64,000 bases of DNA from Salinarimonas soli (GTDB lineage: Bacteria; Pseudomonadota; Alphaproteobacteria; Rhizobiales; Beijerinckiaceae): assembly GCF_008386575.1 (NCBI RefSeq), contig NZ_VUOA01000037.1:62001-126000 (forward strand), read 5' to 3'. The notes beneath the pieces are model-generated. The model was not told the origin of the DNA and searched no databases. It was given only the letters and a program-made list of their open reading frames with translations. Positions 53,161-62,250 of the stretch are shown one piece after another (position 1 is the first letter of the stretch; each line of letters begins with the position of its first letter). Both the position numbers and the translations under genes were made by a program.

Positions 53161-53339
53161 GACACACGCCCTCTCACACCGGACATCACTCGACCGGAGC
53201 GGCCGGGGCGGGTCAAGGTGGATGCGAACACGATTCGGGTAGTTTTGGGGAGGTGAGGTCGCCGGGGCGCCTCAGACAACGTCGCCCGGCCGGCGAGAGG
53301 AGTCGATCCAATTCGCCTGACCGCTAAGCTGAGCAAATC

Positions 53340-53492
53340 TCAGGCATCGCTTCGCAGCGGAACCAGGACGAGCTCCCCATGCGCCTTAAAAGCTTTGGGC
53401 AGGTGGGCCTGATCGGCCCAACGGCGAGCGTCAGACGGGGCGACCTTAAGAAGCTGAGCCAGCTCGAGATAGGTCATCCAACGGCTTTGCAT
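53340..53492 (-). CDS. Small HTH DNA-binding protein, 50 residues
   Basis: From ATG 53492 the product is MQSRWMTYLELAQLLKVAPS followed by DARRWADQAHLPKAFKAHG. The MTYxELAxxLxVxxxxARRxA pattern resembles excisionase- or MerR-like single helix-turn-helix proteins. The start is preceded on its strand by GGAGGG-like sequence. It is 75 bases downstream of the ManC-type gene on the same strand. Confidence 0.6.
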   Translation of the reverse strand: MQSRWMTYLELAQLLKVAPSDARRWADQAHLPKAFKAHGELVLVPLRSDA

Positions 53493-53567
53493 CGCACCCT
53501 CCTGCTCAAAGGCGGATGGACAATCACCTCTAAAGCTCAAGGTTCCCGTTCGCGATGCCGGTGCCGC

Positions 53568-54989
53568 TTAGCGGCCATAAACATCCTCGACGCGGATGAT
53601 GTCGTCCTCGCCCGTGTAGCTGCCCACTTGAACCTCGATCAATTCGAGCGGGATGCGGCCGGGGTTCGTCAGGCGGTGGATGCATCCGATCGGCAGGTAG
53701 ACGGCCTCGTTCTCGTGAACGAGAACCACACGGTCGTCGACGGTCACCTCCGCCGTGCCGCGCACGACGACCCAATGCTCGGCCCGGTGGTAGTGCTTCT
53801 GCAGCGACAAGCGGCCGCCCGGCTTGACCATGATCCGCTTCACCTGGAAGCGCTGGCCGATGTCGATCCGCTGGTACCAGCCCCAAGGCCGGTACATTCG
53901 TAGGTGCTCGTCCGCCTCGCGGTGATGCTTGGCCTTCAGCGAGGCGACGAGGTCCTTGACCTGCCCGGATCGTTCCCGCGATGTGACGAGGACCGCGTCG
54001 GGGGTCGAAACGACGACAACGTCGTCGATCCCGACCACGGCGGTAAGAAGCCCTTCCGAGTGGACGAGGCTGTTGCGCGTCGCGACGACCTCCACATTGC
54101 CGCGCACGGCATTGCCGTCTCCGTCCCTCGGCGACGCATCCCACAGGGCATCCCACGTGCCGATGTCGGACCAGGAGAACGACACGGGAAGGACACCTGC
54201 CCGTGTCGTTTTCTCCATTAGGGCGTAGTCTATCGACGTCTTGGGGGCGCGGGAGAACTCCTCCTCGTGCAGGCGTACGAAATCGAGGTCGATCGTGGCG
54301 CGCTCGACAGCGGCGCGTGCCGCCGCCAGGATGGCCGGAGCATGGGCCTCGAGCTCGGTGATCATCACGTCGGCGCGAAACAGGAAGTAGCCGGAATTCC
54401 AGAGGAAGCCCTCGTCAATGTAGCGCTGCGCGGTGGCGGCGTCGGGCTTCTCGACGAAGCTGGCGACCTGGAATGCGTTTGTGCCCTCTACCGGCGTTCC
54501 AGTCGCGATATAGCCATAGGCGGTCGCAGGTTGGGTGGGACGGACGCCGAGCGTCATGACGAGGCCGAGGTGCGCCGTGCCGGACGCCTCGCGGCAGGCG
54601 TCGACGAAGGTCTCTGGGTCGCTGATGACATGGTCGGCAGCCATGATGAGCACGACTGCTTCCGGATCACGCTGGGCCGCGTGGCAGGCCGCGACGGCAA
54701 CCGCGGCGGCGGAGTCCCGGCGCATCGGCTCGAGCACGATGTCGGCTTGCACGCCCGCCTCAAGCAACTGCTCGGCGACGATGAACCGGGAATCCGCGGC
54801 GGTGACGACCGTCGGGCGAGCGAAGGTGGTGGCGTCGCTCACCCGCCGAGCGGTTGCCTGGAAGGTCGATTCCCCCTCCAGCAGCTCGATGAATTGCTTC
54901 GGCATGCTGTCGCGCGAAGCAGGCCATAGGCGCGTGCCCGAGCCGCCGCACATGATCACGGGATGGATGAGCTGAGACTTCTCTGGCAT
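53568..54989 (-). CDS. Mannose-1-phosphate guanylyltransferase / mannose-6-phosphate isomerase
   Basis: A 473-residue bifunctional type II enzyme, started at MPEKSQLIHPVIMCGGSGTR (ATG 54989) rather than the longer frame. The nucleotidyltransferase domain has GGSGTRLWPASR, MPKQF, FVEKPD and a GDP-mannose type core. The C-terminal cupin isomerase has RPWGWYQRIDIGQRFQVKRI, PGGRLSLQKHYHRAEHWVVV and PIGCIHRLTNPG. It makes GDP-mannose, the precursor for Gmd and Fcl downstream. Confidence 0.94.
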   Translation of the reverse strand: MPEKSQLIHPVIMCGGSGTRLWPASRDSMPKQFIELLEGESTFQATARRVSDATTFARPTVVTAADSRFIVAEQLLEAGVQADIVLEPMRRDSAAAVAVAACHAAQRDPEAVVLIMAADHVISDPETFVDACREASGTAHLGLVMTLGVRPTQPATAYGYIATGTPVEGTNAFQVASFVEKPDAATAQRYIDEGFLWNSGYFLFRADVMITELEAHAPAILAAARAAVERATIDLDFVRLHEEEFSRAPKTSIDYALMEKTTRAGVLPVSFSWSDIGTWDALWDASPRDGDGNAVRGNVEVVATRNSLVHSEGLLTAVVGIDDVVVVSTPDAVLVTSRERSGQVKDLVASLKAKHHREADEHLRMYRPWGWYQRIDIGQRFQVKRIMVKPGGRLSLQKHYHRAEHWVVVRGTAEVTVDDRVVLVHENEAVYLPIGCIHRLTNPGRIPLELIEVQVGSYTGEDDIIRVEDVYGR

Positions 54990-55360
54990 CGGCCCGCGAC
55001 CTCGCTTCGGCATTGCGGGAGGTAGCGCCTCAAGGCCTTGGCAGTCAACGCGCGCGGGCGCGCCCGGCGCCCGGGCGGCGCGAGACCCTGCAAAGCGCCC
55101 TCCATAGGCCATCGAGGGCGTTACGCGCCGAGGTCTCATACGCCCTGAGCCGCCGAACTCCGCCCTTCATCGGTTGTCGGGCCCGGCGTTGACGATAGCG
55201 CGCGATTTGTGCCACGACGGCACGAAGTCCGCGGGGCTGACCTTCGGGTTGGTAGCCTCGACCAAATCGGCATAGGACGCTCAGGTCAGCGGATCGAATC
55301 GAGTTCGGCCGTGCGGCGCGTTCGATCTTAGAGTCGATTCGATCGTTTAGGCCATTTCTC
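54990..55360. other. Divergent intergenic region with inverted repeat
   Basis: A 371-base gap between the ManC-type start and the GT4 start. It is slightly less GC-rich near its right end and holds an 11-bp perfect inverted repeat (55292-55344) close to the GT4 start. A basic, low-complexity frame on the minus strand (55045-55362) is not convincing. Confidence 0.5.
55292..55344. repeat. 11-bp perfect inverted repeat upstream of GT4
   Basis: GATCGAATCGA (55292-55302) and TCGATTCGATC (55334-55344) are exact reverse complements separated by 31 bases. They end 16 bases before the GT4 start codon. They could be paired operator half-sites for a looping regulator or a 5'-leader hairpin. Confidence 0.55.
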
Positions 55361-56497
55361 ATGGTGAGACATCCTCAAAAAATACTGGTGGTATACTGGG
55401 GTCGCCGGGGTCTTAATGCCCTGGTTCATGAGATTTTAGGTGCCTTCGGCAGGCGAGGCGATACGGATTATCTGGTGTCGCTCTCTCGTCATAACTCCGA
55501 CTTGCCCGCTTTCGCCGTCTTAGGTGGCAGGATTGTCCTCGCCGATATTTTTCAGCGCAGTCCAGGTGCGCTGAACCTGGCGCGGCTGCGCGCGCTCCGG
55601 CGCAGCGTGGCGGCCCTCGTCCGGGAGCAGGGAATCACCGACGTCGTGACGTTGATGCCACACGTGTGGTCCTTCGCGGTATCCTCCGCCTTCCGGGAAG
55701 GCGGCGCTCGTTACCATACGGTGATCCACGATGCGATCCGTCATCCCGGTGACGGAACCGGGGTCGTACTGCCGCTGCTTCTCCGGGACGCGCTGACGGC
55801 CGATACCGTTTTCACGCTAAGCGAAGGGGTGGCAGCGGAATTGCAGCGCCGGCAAGGGATCGAGGCGTCCCGTCTCAAGGTGCTGTTCCACCCGGCAACG
55901 GGGCCGGCCAATCTCGCACCGGTCGCCCCGCCTGCCGGAGAACCCTGGCGCTTCCTGTTCTTGGGGCGGATCATGCCCTACAAGGGCCTTCCCCTGTTCG
56001 TCGACATGGTCTCCCGTCTGCGAGCCGAAGGACGGGCCGTGGAAGCGACGGTCATGGGCGAAGGGGGTCTTGGCTCAAATGAGGCGGCGCTTGCCGCGCT
56101 CGGCGCGAAGGTCGTCAATCGGTGGGTGAGTGACGCGGAGATCGCCTCCGCTTTGCGCGAGCATCACGCTCTGGTGCTCTCTCATATCGAAGCCAGCCAG
56201 TCCGGTGTCGCTGCGACGGCGCTCGGTGCGGGGCTTCCCGTGATCGCGACCCCCGTGGGCGGCTTGAAGGAGCAAGTGCGCGACCGGACGACCGGGCTTC
56301 TGGCTCGCGAAGCCAATGCCGCCGCGCTTGCCGAAGCGGCACGGGAGATGATGGACGTGCCAGGCTTGCACTCCCGGCTTGCGTCTGGCGCTGCCGCGGC
56401 GTGCGCCACGACGTCAGGCGACGCCTTCGTTGAAGCGCTCTTGTCCGCTCTGGCGAGGGGCCCCGATCATGCCAGTGCGGCGAGGAGCCGGGCATAG
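55361..56497 (+). CDS. Glycosyltransferase family 4
   Basis: The 378-residue product begins MVRHPQKILVVYWGRRGLNA. GT-B features include RFLFLGRIMPYKGLPLFVDM (donor domain start) and SHIEASQSGVAATALGAGLP, with the expected E-x-S loop, and AREANAAALAEAARE near the end. Its first codons are AT-richer than neighbouring genes, hinting at acquisition. It converges on and overlaps the GT2-GT4 gene by 31 bases. Confidence 0.87.
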   Translation: MVRHPQKILVVYWGRRGLNALVHEILGAFGRRGDTDYLVSLSRHNSDLPAFAVLGGRIVLADIFQRSPGALNLARLRALRRSVAALVREQGITDVVTLMPHVWSFAVSSAFREGGARYHTVIHDAIRHPGDGTGVVLPLLLRDALTADTVFTLSEGVAAELQRRQGIEASRLKVLFHPATGPANLAPVAPPAGEPWRFLFLGRIMPYKGLPLFVDMVSRLRAEGRAVEATVMGEGGLGSNEAALAALGAKVVNRWVSDAEIASALREHHALVLSHIEASQSGVAATALGAGLPVIATPVGGLKEQVRDRTTGLLAREANAAALAEAAREMMDVPGLHSRLASGAAAACATTSGDAFVEALLSALARGPDHASAARSRA

Positions 56498-58683
56498 GCT
56501 CCGCTCATCGCGTCGAGCGTATTCGGTCCTGCATTGAAGCGCGCGCCGATCGCGTAGCGGCTTTCCGGCGTCGCCAGTCCGGTCTTCACCGCTCCCGCGA
56601 TCCGATCGGCAAGATCTAGCGGCCGGGCGGCTGGTACCAGGACACCGTCGATCCCGTCCTTGACGACGAGGGCGATGTCGCCGACGTCGGTTGCAGCAAC
56701 CGGGCAGCCCGCCGCGAGCGCCTCAAGCACGATCAGGGGCAGGCCCTCGACGGCCGACGTCAGCACGAGCATGTCGGCTGCGGTAAGCAGGGCTGCGATC
56801 CGCGCAGGCGTCACGTGGCCCGCAAACGTGATCGCGTCGAGTGCGCCCTCGCGTACGGCAAGTGCGCGAACATCGTCGGCAAGCGGGCCATCGCCGGCTA
56901 TGACGGCGCGCAACCTGAGCCGGCGCTGCAATGCGGCGACGATTTGGACGAATGCGTCGGGTCGCTTTTCAATGCCAAGACGGCCAGCCCAGATGAGGAC
57001 AATCTCTTGCGGCCCGAACCCAAACTCCGCGCGCAGTCCCGCGCGCCGCTCCGTCGCGGCGGCAAAGGGCGCCGCGTCGATGCCGTTTGGAATATAGGTC
57101 ACGGAGGATGGCGGAACGCCGGCGCCCGTCAGAAGCCTCTCCACCTGCCGCGAGATCGCGACATGGTGGTCGAGAGTTGCGCCTGCGTTCATCGCGGCGC
57201 GAAAGACCGAGTCCGGGACCTCGTTGTGGATGACGTTGATGGCCGCAACACGATGCGACGCGCGCGCCTTGACGTCCGCAAGCGAGTTCAGGAACCAGGC
57301 CGAGCCCGACGAGAGGATGTGAGTGACAGCTCGGCTGGCCACCAGGTGATTGAGGAATGGCCGGCGCCAAGCCTCGTCCAGGAATCCGTCGAGGTGGAAA
57401 ATTTCGGTGCTCGCGGCGCGGAACGCGTCCGTCATGAGGTGCGGGTCGGCCTCCGTCGTGACGATCACGATCCGCCAGGCCGGCGCCAGCGTGCGCAGGA
57501 TCGATAACAATAAGGCTTCCGCGCCTCCGCGTCGCAGCCAAGCGGTCACGACGAGCAGCCCCGGACGGCGGTCCGCAGCGACAGCGGGCGTCAGCGTCCT
57601 GAACATGGCGTCCGGGTCCCGCTGCGGGCCGCCGAGGCCGCGCAGGGTCCGGCGAAGGGCAGGATCGTCAAACGCAGGGGCATTGAGCGCGCGGATGCGG
57701 CCGTGCAACTCGTCGTGCATGTCCTTGGCGTCATGCGTCATCGTGCGGCCATGGCGCCGATGCAGGAAAAGGGCGTGAGCGATCGCCCGGCCACGCCGGC
57801 CGAGGCGTGCGAGCCGGATCCAGAACTCCCAGTCCTCGAAGCCCCCGCGCATGGCGGTGGAATAGCCTCCCGCCTCCCGCCAATCGTCGCGCCGGAAAAC
57901 CGCGCTTACTGGCGTGAAGTTGGCGACCAGGGCCTCCTGGATGTCGAAGTCGTGTGTCTGCCAGACCTCGTCCACATCCCCGAAGAAGCGCACGTGCGAA
58001 TAGGCGAAGCCTATGCTGGCGTCTGCCATCATCACTGCGATGGCGGCCTCAAGGTACGTGGGGTCGATCAGGTCGTCGGCGTCGAGACAGCAGACATACT
58101 CACCGCGTGCCACCGCAATCCCGGAGTTGCGCGCCGATGACAGCCCCTGATTCGTCTGCCGGATCAGTGTGATGCCACCCTCTCGGGCTAGGCCGTCCAG
58201 CACCTCGACGGTTGCGGCGTCGGTCGACCCGTCGTCCACCACGACGATCTCGAACGAGGAGATAGTCTGCGCTTGTGCGGAGCGGACGGCCTCGGCGACG
58301 AAGCGTCCATAGTTGTAGCAGGGGATCACGACACTCGCGAGCAACGGAGCATCGGGCGAGGGATAGCGCCAGGCCGACTTCGGGACGAGCGTTGCGTTCG
58401 GACCAAGCCTTTGCGTCGGAGCGTCGATCGCAAGCGTCGCGCTGCGCCTCCGCTTGCGTGTTGCGAGAAAGGGCAGCGCCCGGCGGGCGGCCTTTCTCGT
58501 TCCCTGCGTCAGTAGGGCCTCCACCTCCCCGTACCGGCCTTGGTCGATCAGGCCGACAAGGTATCTCGCGCTCCCGCGCAGGCTCGGGCTTGCGCCACCG
58601 GCCGCGTTGTCAACGAAGCGCAGGACTGCCCTGAGGCACCGATGTTGAAGGCGCTTGCCGGAACTGTGTGCGCTGCTCGCCAC
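56467..58683 (-). CDS. Two-domain glycosyltransferase (GT2-GT4 fusion)
   Basis: The 738-residue product starts at GTG 58683. After about 110 residues of unknown helical sequence comes a GT2 domain (about 115-330: ASVVIPCYNYGRFVAEAVRS, VVVDDGSTDAATVEV, CLDADD metal site). A GT4 domain follows (about 375-738: TAWLRRGGAEALLLSILRTL, WAGRLGIEKRPDAFVQIVAA, TSAVEGLPLIVLEALAAGCP). It should add two successive sugars. It lies 12 bases downstream of fcl, forming a gmd-fcl-GT minus-strand operon, so one sugar may be GDP-fucose or rhamnose-like. Confidence 0.9.
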   Translation of the reverse strand: MASSAHSSGKRLQHRCLRAVLRFVDNAAGGASPSLRGSARYLVGLIDQGRYGEVEALLTQGTRKAARRALPFLATRKRRRSATLAIDAPTQRLGPNATLVPKSAWRYPSPDAPLLASVVIPCYNYGRFVAEAVRSAQAQTISSFEIVVVDDGSTDAATVEVLDGLAREGGITLIRQTNQGLSSARNSGIAVARGEYVCCLDADDLIDPTYLEAAIAVMMADASIGFAYSHVRFFGDVDEVWQTHDFDIQEALVANFTPVSAVFRRDDWREAGGYSTAMRGGFEDWEFWIRLARLGRRGRAIAHALFLHRRHGRTMTHDAKDMHDELHGRIRALNAPAFDDPALRRTLRGLGGPQRDPDAMFRTLTPAVAADRRPGLLVVTAWLRRGGAEALLLSILRTLAPAWRIVIVTTEADPHLMTDAFRAASTEIFHLDGFLDEAWRRPFLNHLVASRAVTHILSSGSAWFLNSLADVKARASHRVAAINVIHNEVPDSVFRAAMNAGATLDHHVAISRQVERLLTGAGVPPSSVTYIPNGIDAAPFAAATERRAGLRAEFGFGPQEIVLIWAGRLGIEKRPDAFVQIVAALQRRLRLRAVIAGDGPLADDVRALAVREGALDAITFAGHVTPARIAALLTAADMLVLTSAVEGLPLIVLEALAAGCPVAATDVGDIALVVKDGIDGVLVPAARPLDLADRIAGAVKTGLATPESRYAIGARFNAGPNTLDAMSGAYARLLAALA

Positions 58684-58695
58684 GAGGGTCTCTTG

Positions 58696-59649
58696 TCACG
58701 CTGCGCGCCGGCTCTCCGACAGAAAATCCGCGTATGCCTGTCGCAGTCCGTCCGCCAAAGAGGTCGACGCTTTCCAGCCGAGCCCGGTGAGGCGCGTCAC
58801 ATCGACAAGCTTGCGAGGGGTTCCGTCGGGTTTCGATGCATCGAAAGTGATAGCGCCCGTGTAACCGACCGTGGCTGCGATGAGCTCGGCCAGCTCGCGG
58901 ATCGTCACGTCGCGCCCGACGCCGATATTGACTAAGCCATCATCGGAGTAGGACTTCATGAGGTGGACGCAGGCGTCCGCAAGGTCCTCCGAGTAGAGGA
59001 ACTCGCGTCGCGGCGTGCCCGATCCCCAGACAGCCATGCTCGGCGCGCCGGAGACCTTCGCTTCGTGGAACCGCCTGATCAGGGCCGGCACAACGTGGCT
59101 GTTCTCGGGATGGTAGTTGTCGCCCAGCCCGTAAAGGTTCGTCGGCATCACGCTGATGAAGTCCCGGCCGTACTGTCGCCGGTAGCTTTCGGCTAGCTTG
59201 ATCCCGGCGATCTTCGCGATGGCATAGGGCTCGTTCGTCGGCTCGAGCGGCCCCTGCAACATTTGCCCCTCATCCATCGGCTGATGCGCAAGCTTCGGGT
59301 AGATACAGGTCGAGCCGAGAAACATCAGCTTCTCAGTGCCGAACTGGTGCGCGGCGTGGATCACGTTCAAGGCAATGGCGAGGTTGTCGTAAATGAACTC
59401 CGCCCGCATCACGTTGTTGGCGTGGATGCCGCCCACCTTGGCTGCAGCGAGGAACACCGCCTGCGGCCGGTTCGCCTCGAACCAACGATCAACCTGAGCC
59501 TGATTGCGAAGGTCGACCTCCCCCCGCGCGCTGGTCTGAACTATGCAGTTCTCGCGCGCAAGGCGTCGTACGATGGCACCACCCACCATTCCGCGATGGC
59601 CGGCGACGTAGACCTTTTTCCCCGCGAGCCGGTACTCAGCTCCCAGCAT
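58696..59649 (-). CDS. fcl: GDP-L-fucose synthase
   Basis: A 317-residue SDR from ATG 59649. [14 protein letters not shown] binds [21 protein letters not shown] carries catalytic Cys115, and Tyr142-x-x-x-Lys146 is in [36 protein letters not shown] is diagnostic of Fcl/WcaG. It epimerises and reduces GDP-4-keto-6-deoxymannose to GDP-L-fucose. It overlaps the end of gmd by 14 bases, implying translational coupling. Confidence 0.95.
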   Translation of the reverse strand: MLGAEYRLAGKKVYVAGHRGMVGGAIVRRLARENCIVQTSARGEVDLRNQAQVDRWFEANRPQAVFLAAAKVGGIHANNVMRAEFIYDNLAIALNVIHAAHQFGTEKLMFLGSTCIYPKLAHQPMDEGQMLQGPLEPTNEPYAIAKIAGIKLAESYRRQYGRDFISVMPTNLYGLGDNYHPENSHVVPALIRRFHEAKVSGAPSMAVWGSGTPRREFLYSEDLADACVHLMKSYSDDGLVNIGVGRDVTIRELAELIAATVGYTGAITFDASKPDGTPRKLVDVTRLTGLGWKASTSLADGLRQAYADFLSESRRAA

Positions 59650-60715
59650 TGGCTCTCTCCCGCACCGCCGTGGCGTGGTCGGCCGCAACCATATCGCGCA
59701 CCAGTTCGCGGAAGCTGATCTCCGGGCTCCAGCCGAGTTGCTGCCGCGCCTTCGTCGGGTCGCCCAGCAGGAGATCCACCTCCGTCGGCCGAAAGTAGCG
59801 CGGATCGATTCGGACCACCGTCTTACCGGAAGCCGAATCAACGCCAGTCTCGTCGACACCCTCGCCTTGCCACTCGATCGTGCGCCCAAGCTCGGCGAAG
59901 GACATTTCCACAAATTCGCGCACCGTGCGGGTCTCTCCGGTCGCGAGGACGTAGTCGTCCGGCTTCGGCGCCTGCATGATCATCCACATCCCGCGGACAT
60001 AGTCCTTCGCGTGCCCCCAATCGCGTTTGGCGTCGAGGTTGCCAAGATAGAGGCAGTCGTCCAGGCCGACCTCGATCCGCGCCGCGCCGCGCGTAATTTT
60101 GCGCGTGACGAAGGTCTCGCCCCGGATAGGGCTCTCGTGGTTGAACAGGATGCCGTTCGAGGCGTGCATCCCGTAAGCCTCGCGGTAGTTCACCGTGATC
60201 CAGTAGCCGTACAGCTTTGCGACGGCATAGGGCGAACGGGGGTAGAACGGCGTGCTCTCGCGCTGGGGTACTTCCTGAACCAGGCCGTAAAGCTCAGAAG
60301 TCGAGGCCTGGTAGAACCGCGTCTGCTTCTCCATCCCAAGGATGCGGATCGCCTCGAGGAGACGCAGGACGCCGATGCCGTCCGCGTTGGCGGTGTATTC
60401 CGGGCTCTCGAAGCTGACCGCCACGTGGCTTTGAGCGGCGAGGTTGTAGATCTCCGTCGGGCGCACCTCCTGCATCAGGCGGATGAGGTTGGTCGAGTCC
60501 GTCATGTCTCCGTAGTGGAGATGGAACCGGGCGCCTTCGGTATGTGGGTCTTGATAGAGATGGTCGATGCGCTGCGTGTTGAACGACGACGAGCGCCGCT
60601 TGACGCCATGGACCTCATAGCCTTTGGCGAGCAGCAACTCGGCGAGGTAAGCTCCGTCCTGTCCTGTCACGCCCGTCACGAGGGCGACGCGCTTCTCGGT
60701 CGATGTCCACGTCAT
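59636..60715 (-). CDS. gmd: GDP-mannose 4,6-dehydratase
   Basis: The 359-residue enzyme has [49 protein letters not shown] and Tyr163-x-x-x-Lys167 in [19 protein letters not shown], all classical Gmd motifs. [20 protein letters not shown] completes the set. It converts GDP-mannose to GDP-4-keto-6-deoxymannose, handed to Fcl. It is the first gene of the gmd-fcl-GT operon. Confidence 0.96.
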   Translation of the reverse strand: MTWTSTEKRVALVTGVTGQDGAYLAELLLAKGYEVHGVKRRSSSFNTQRIDHLYQDPHTEGARFHLHYGDMTDSTNLIRLMQEVRPTEIYNLAAQSHVAVSFESPEYTANADGIGVLRLLEAIRILGMEKQTRFYQASTSELYGLVQEVPQRESTPFYPRSPYAVAKLYGYWITVNYREAYGMHASNGILFNHESPIRGETFVTRKITRGAARIEVGLDDCLYLGNLDAKRDWGHAKDYVRGMWMIMQAPKPDDYVLATGETRTVREFVEMSFAELGRTIEWQGEGVDETGVDSASGKTVVRIDPRYFRPTEVDLLLGDPTKARQQLGWSPEISFRELVRDMVAADHATAVRERANAGS

Positions 60716-61512
60716 TGCTGAGATGCATCCCGTTGTCGTCCGCCATGATGGGCAGGGAACTGCGGCCGAGAGAGCCGCGCCAACACTTCTTCGCTCCGCG
60801 CGGCGGGGTGCTCCTTATGGCGCGATTGATCGAAAGCTTCAAGGGTACGATGCGAGCCGTCTTACGACGGGCGGTTGTCAGACTTGCGTCGGGTCGACGC
60901 ATGGGCGACTCGGTCTTCGAGCCACCTTCCGCTGTGCCCTGAAGATGTTGCGACAGCATCTCAAGCTATGCTGCGGACGCTAAGCTTCACCGAGAGGTCA
61001 CGAATAGGTTCGAGCGCGCTCACGGATCGATCCGGGGAGCGCAGTTCAGGACTCCGCCGATGCGATCAGGGCAGTGACGGTCGGTCGATCCGTCGAGAGC
61101 TCACGTTCGCCCATTGCCCGATGCCTTCCCGCGAGTTGGTGTGTCCATCGGCAGAGATCTTCGAGGCCGGGAGGAGCGAACCCGAGGCCTGCAAAGCGCA
61201 CGATCGGCGTCGTGGCGGTGCTCCTGATGGCTGCAAGCCCGGTAAGGCCGGGGGGACGGACGCGCGACGGCTCGGGAGCCAGCACGTTTCTGACGTGCTG
61301 GCCGCATTCATCATTGACCGGTCCATCCTGGCCGAGGCCGCCCGAAAGGGTCTCCGGGCCACGCTCGCGGGCGTCCCTACGTCGAGCACGTGAAGCGGAC
61401 TGCGGATGCCTCCAAGCGCCGAGACTTGCCCGCGCTCGGCCCGGCATCGTCCGATGTCAAGCACAATTCCTCGGACGATGCCAACCAAGACGCGCCCGCG
61501 GCTTTCGCGTTA
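60716..61512. other. 797-base region without a recognisable gene
   Basis: This gap lies between the gmd start and the stop of the methyltransferase gene (61513). Several frames of 100-170 codons are open on both strands, but they are mixed in composition and start without good ribosome binding sites. None gives a conserved motif I know. It could hold a decayed gene or insertion-sequence scar and the gmd promoter. No tRNA-like fold or strong hairpin was recognised. Confidence 0.45.
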
Positions 61513-62184
61513 TTACGCCGGCTTCTTCGCCATCATATTGAGAGACAGAAACTCGCCGAAGGGTTCATGCGCCAGCGAGTTGTCCCAGAAGTCCGCACCG
61601 ACGAAGTGCGGCTCATGCGGATACTCCTGCATGTCGATAAAGCCGATGTCGCGCATAATGTGTGCCATCCAGCAGAAATTCCAGCCAGTCTTATGGTAAT
61701 CGTACTTATCCGTCTGGCCACCGTAGAGCAACCCGATCCAGGGAGAATGGCCGTCCTTCTGGAAGTGTTCCCAATTTTTGACGTATATCTTGACGATCCT
61801 GTCGATGTCCGGGACTGAAATCCGGATCGTCCCCCCCGGCGCCAGCACCCTAAACCAGGTTCTAAGCACTTCAGGCGCTTCTGCATGGGAAAAATGCTCA
61901 AGCACGTGGCACGCGTATATGGAGCTGGCGTAGTTATCGGGAAACTCAGCAAGGGTGACAACGTTGTCGACGATGTCGACGGACGCCTGCTCCGTTATGT
62001 CGACGTTGCAGAACCCTGGTGCGCGGCGGCCACCACAACCTAGATGCAGGTCACGTGGGAAATCATGGATCGTCTTGGGAGGCGGCACTTCGGCAACCGG
62101 CACGTCAACCGGCGGTGTGTCGGCAGGTGGCGCGCTTGCAGGTGGTGCCTCGCGCTTCGCGCGGCTGAAAAGGGTATTAAACAT
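61513..62184 (-). CDS. Class I SAM-dependent methyltransferase
   Basis: The 223-residue product has a Pro/Ala-rich N-terminal 40 residues, then motif I DLHLGCGGRRAPGFCNVDIT, motif II/III IYACHVLEHFSHAEAPEVLR, and PGGTIRISVPDIDRIVKIYV. The HVLEH motif is typical of methyltransferase type 11 enzymes that methylate sugars or lipid-linked glycans. The coding sequence is less GC-rich than its neighbours and uses AT-ending codons, suggesting transfer. It is 66 bases from the GT4 gene upstream on the same strand. Confidence 0.87.
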   Translation of the reverse strand: MFNTLFSRAKREAPPASAPPADTPPVDVPVAEVPPPKTIHDFPRDLHLGCGGRRAPGFCNVDITEQASVDIVDNVVTLAEFPDNYASSIYACHVLEHFSHAEAPEVLRTWFRVLAPGGTIRISVPDIDRIVKIYVKNWEHFQKDGHSPWIGLLYGGQTDKYDYHKTGWNFCWMAHIMRDIGFIDMQEYPHEPHFVGADFWDNSLAHEPFGEFLSLNMMAKKPA

Positions 62185-62250
62185 TTTGAAGGCCCTGGCT
62201 CATGAACCGCAGCTAGGTAGCACGCCACCCGAGTAGAGGTTACCTGTAAA

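Noticed and set aside
55045-55362. 105-codon basic frame on the minus strand, divergent from the GT4 gene
   Set aside because: Its start shares the palindromic CATG with the GT4 start, it has no ribosome binding site, and it is low-complexity Arg-rich sequence.
60875-61393. 172-codon plus-strand frame in the gmd/methyltransferase gap
   Set aside because: Composition is inconsistent along its length, the start is unsupported, and no motif was recognised.
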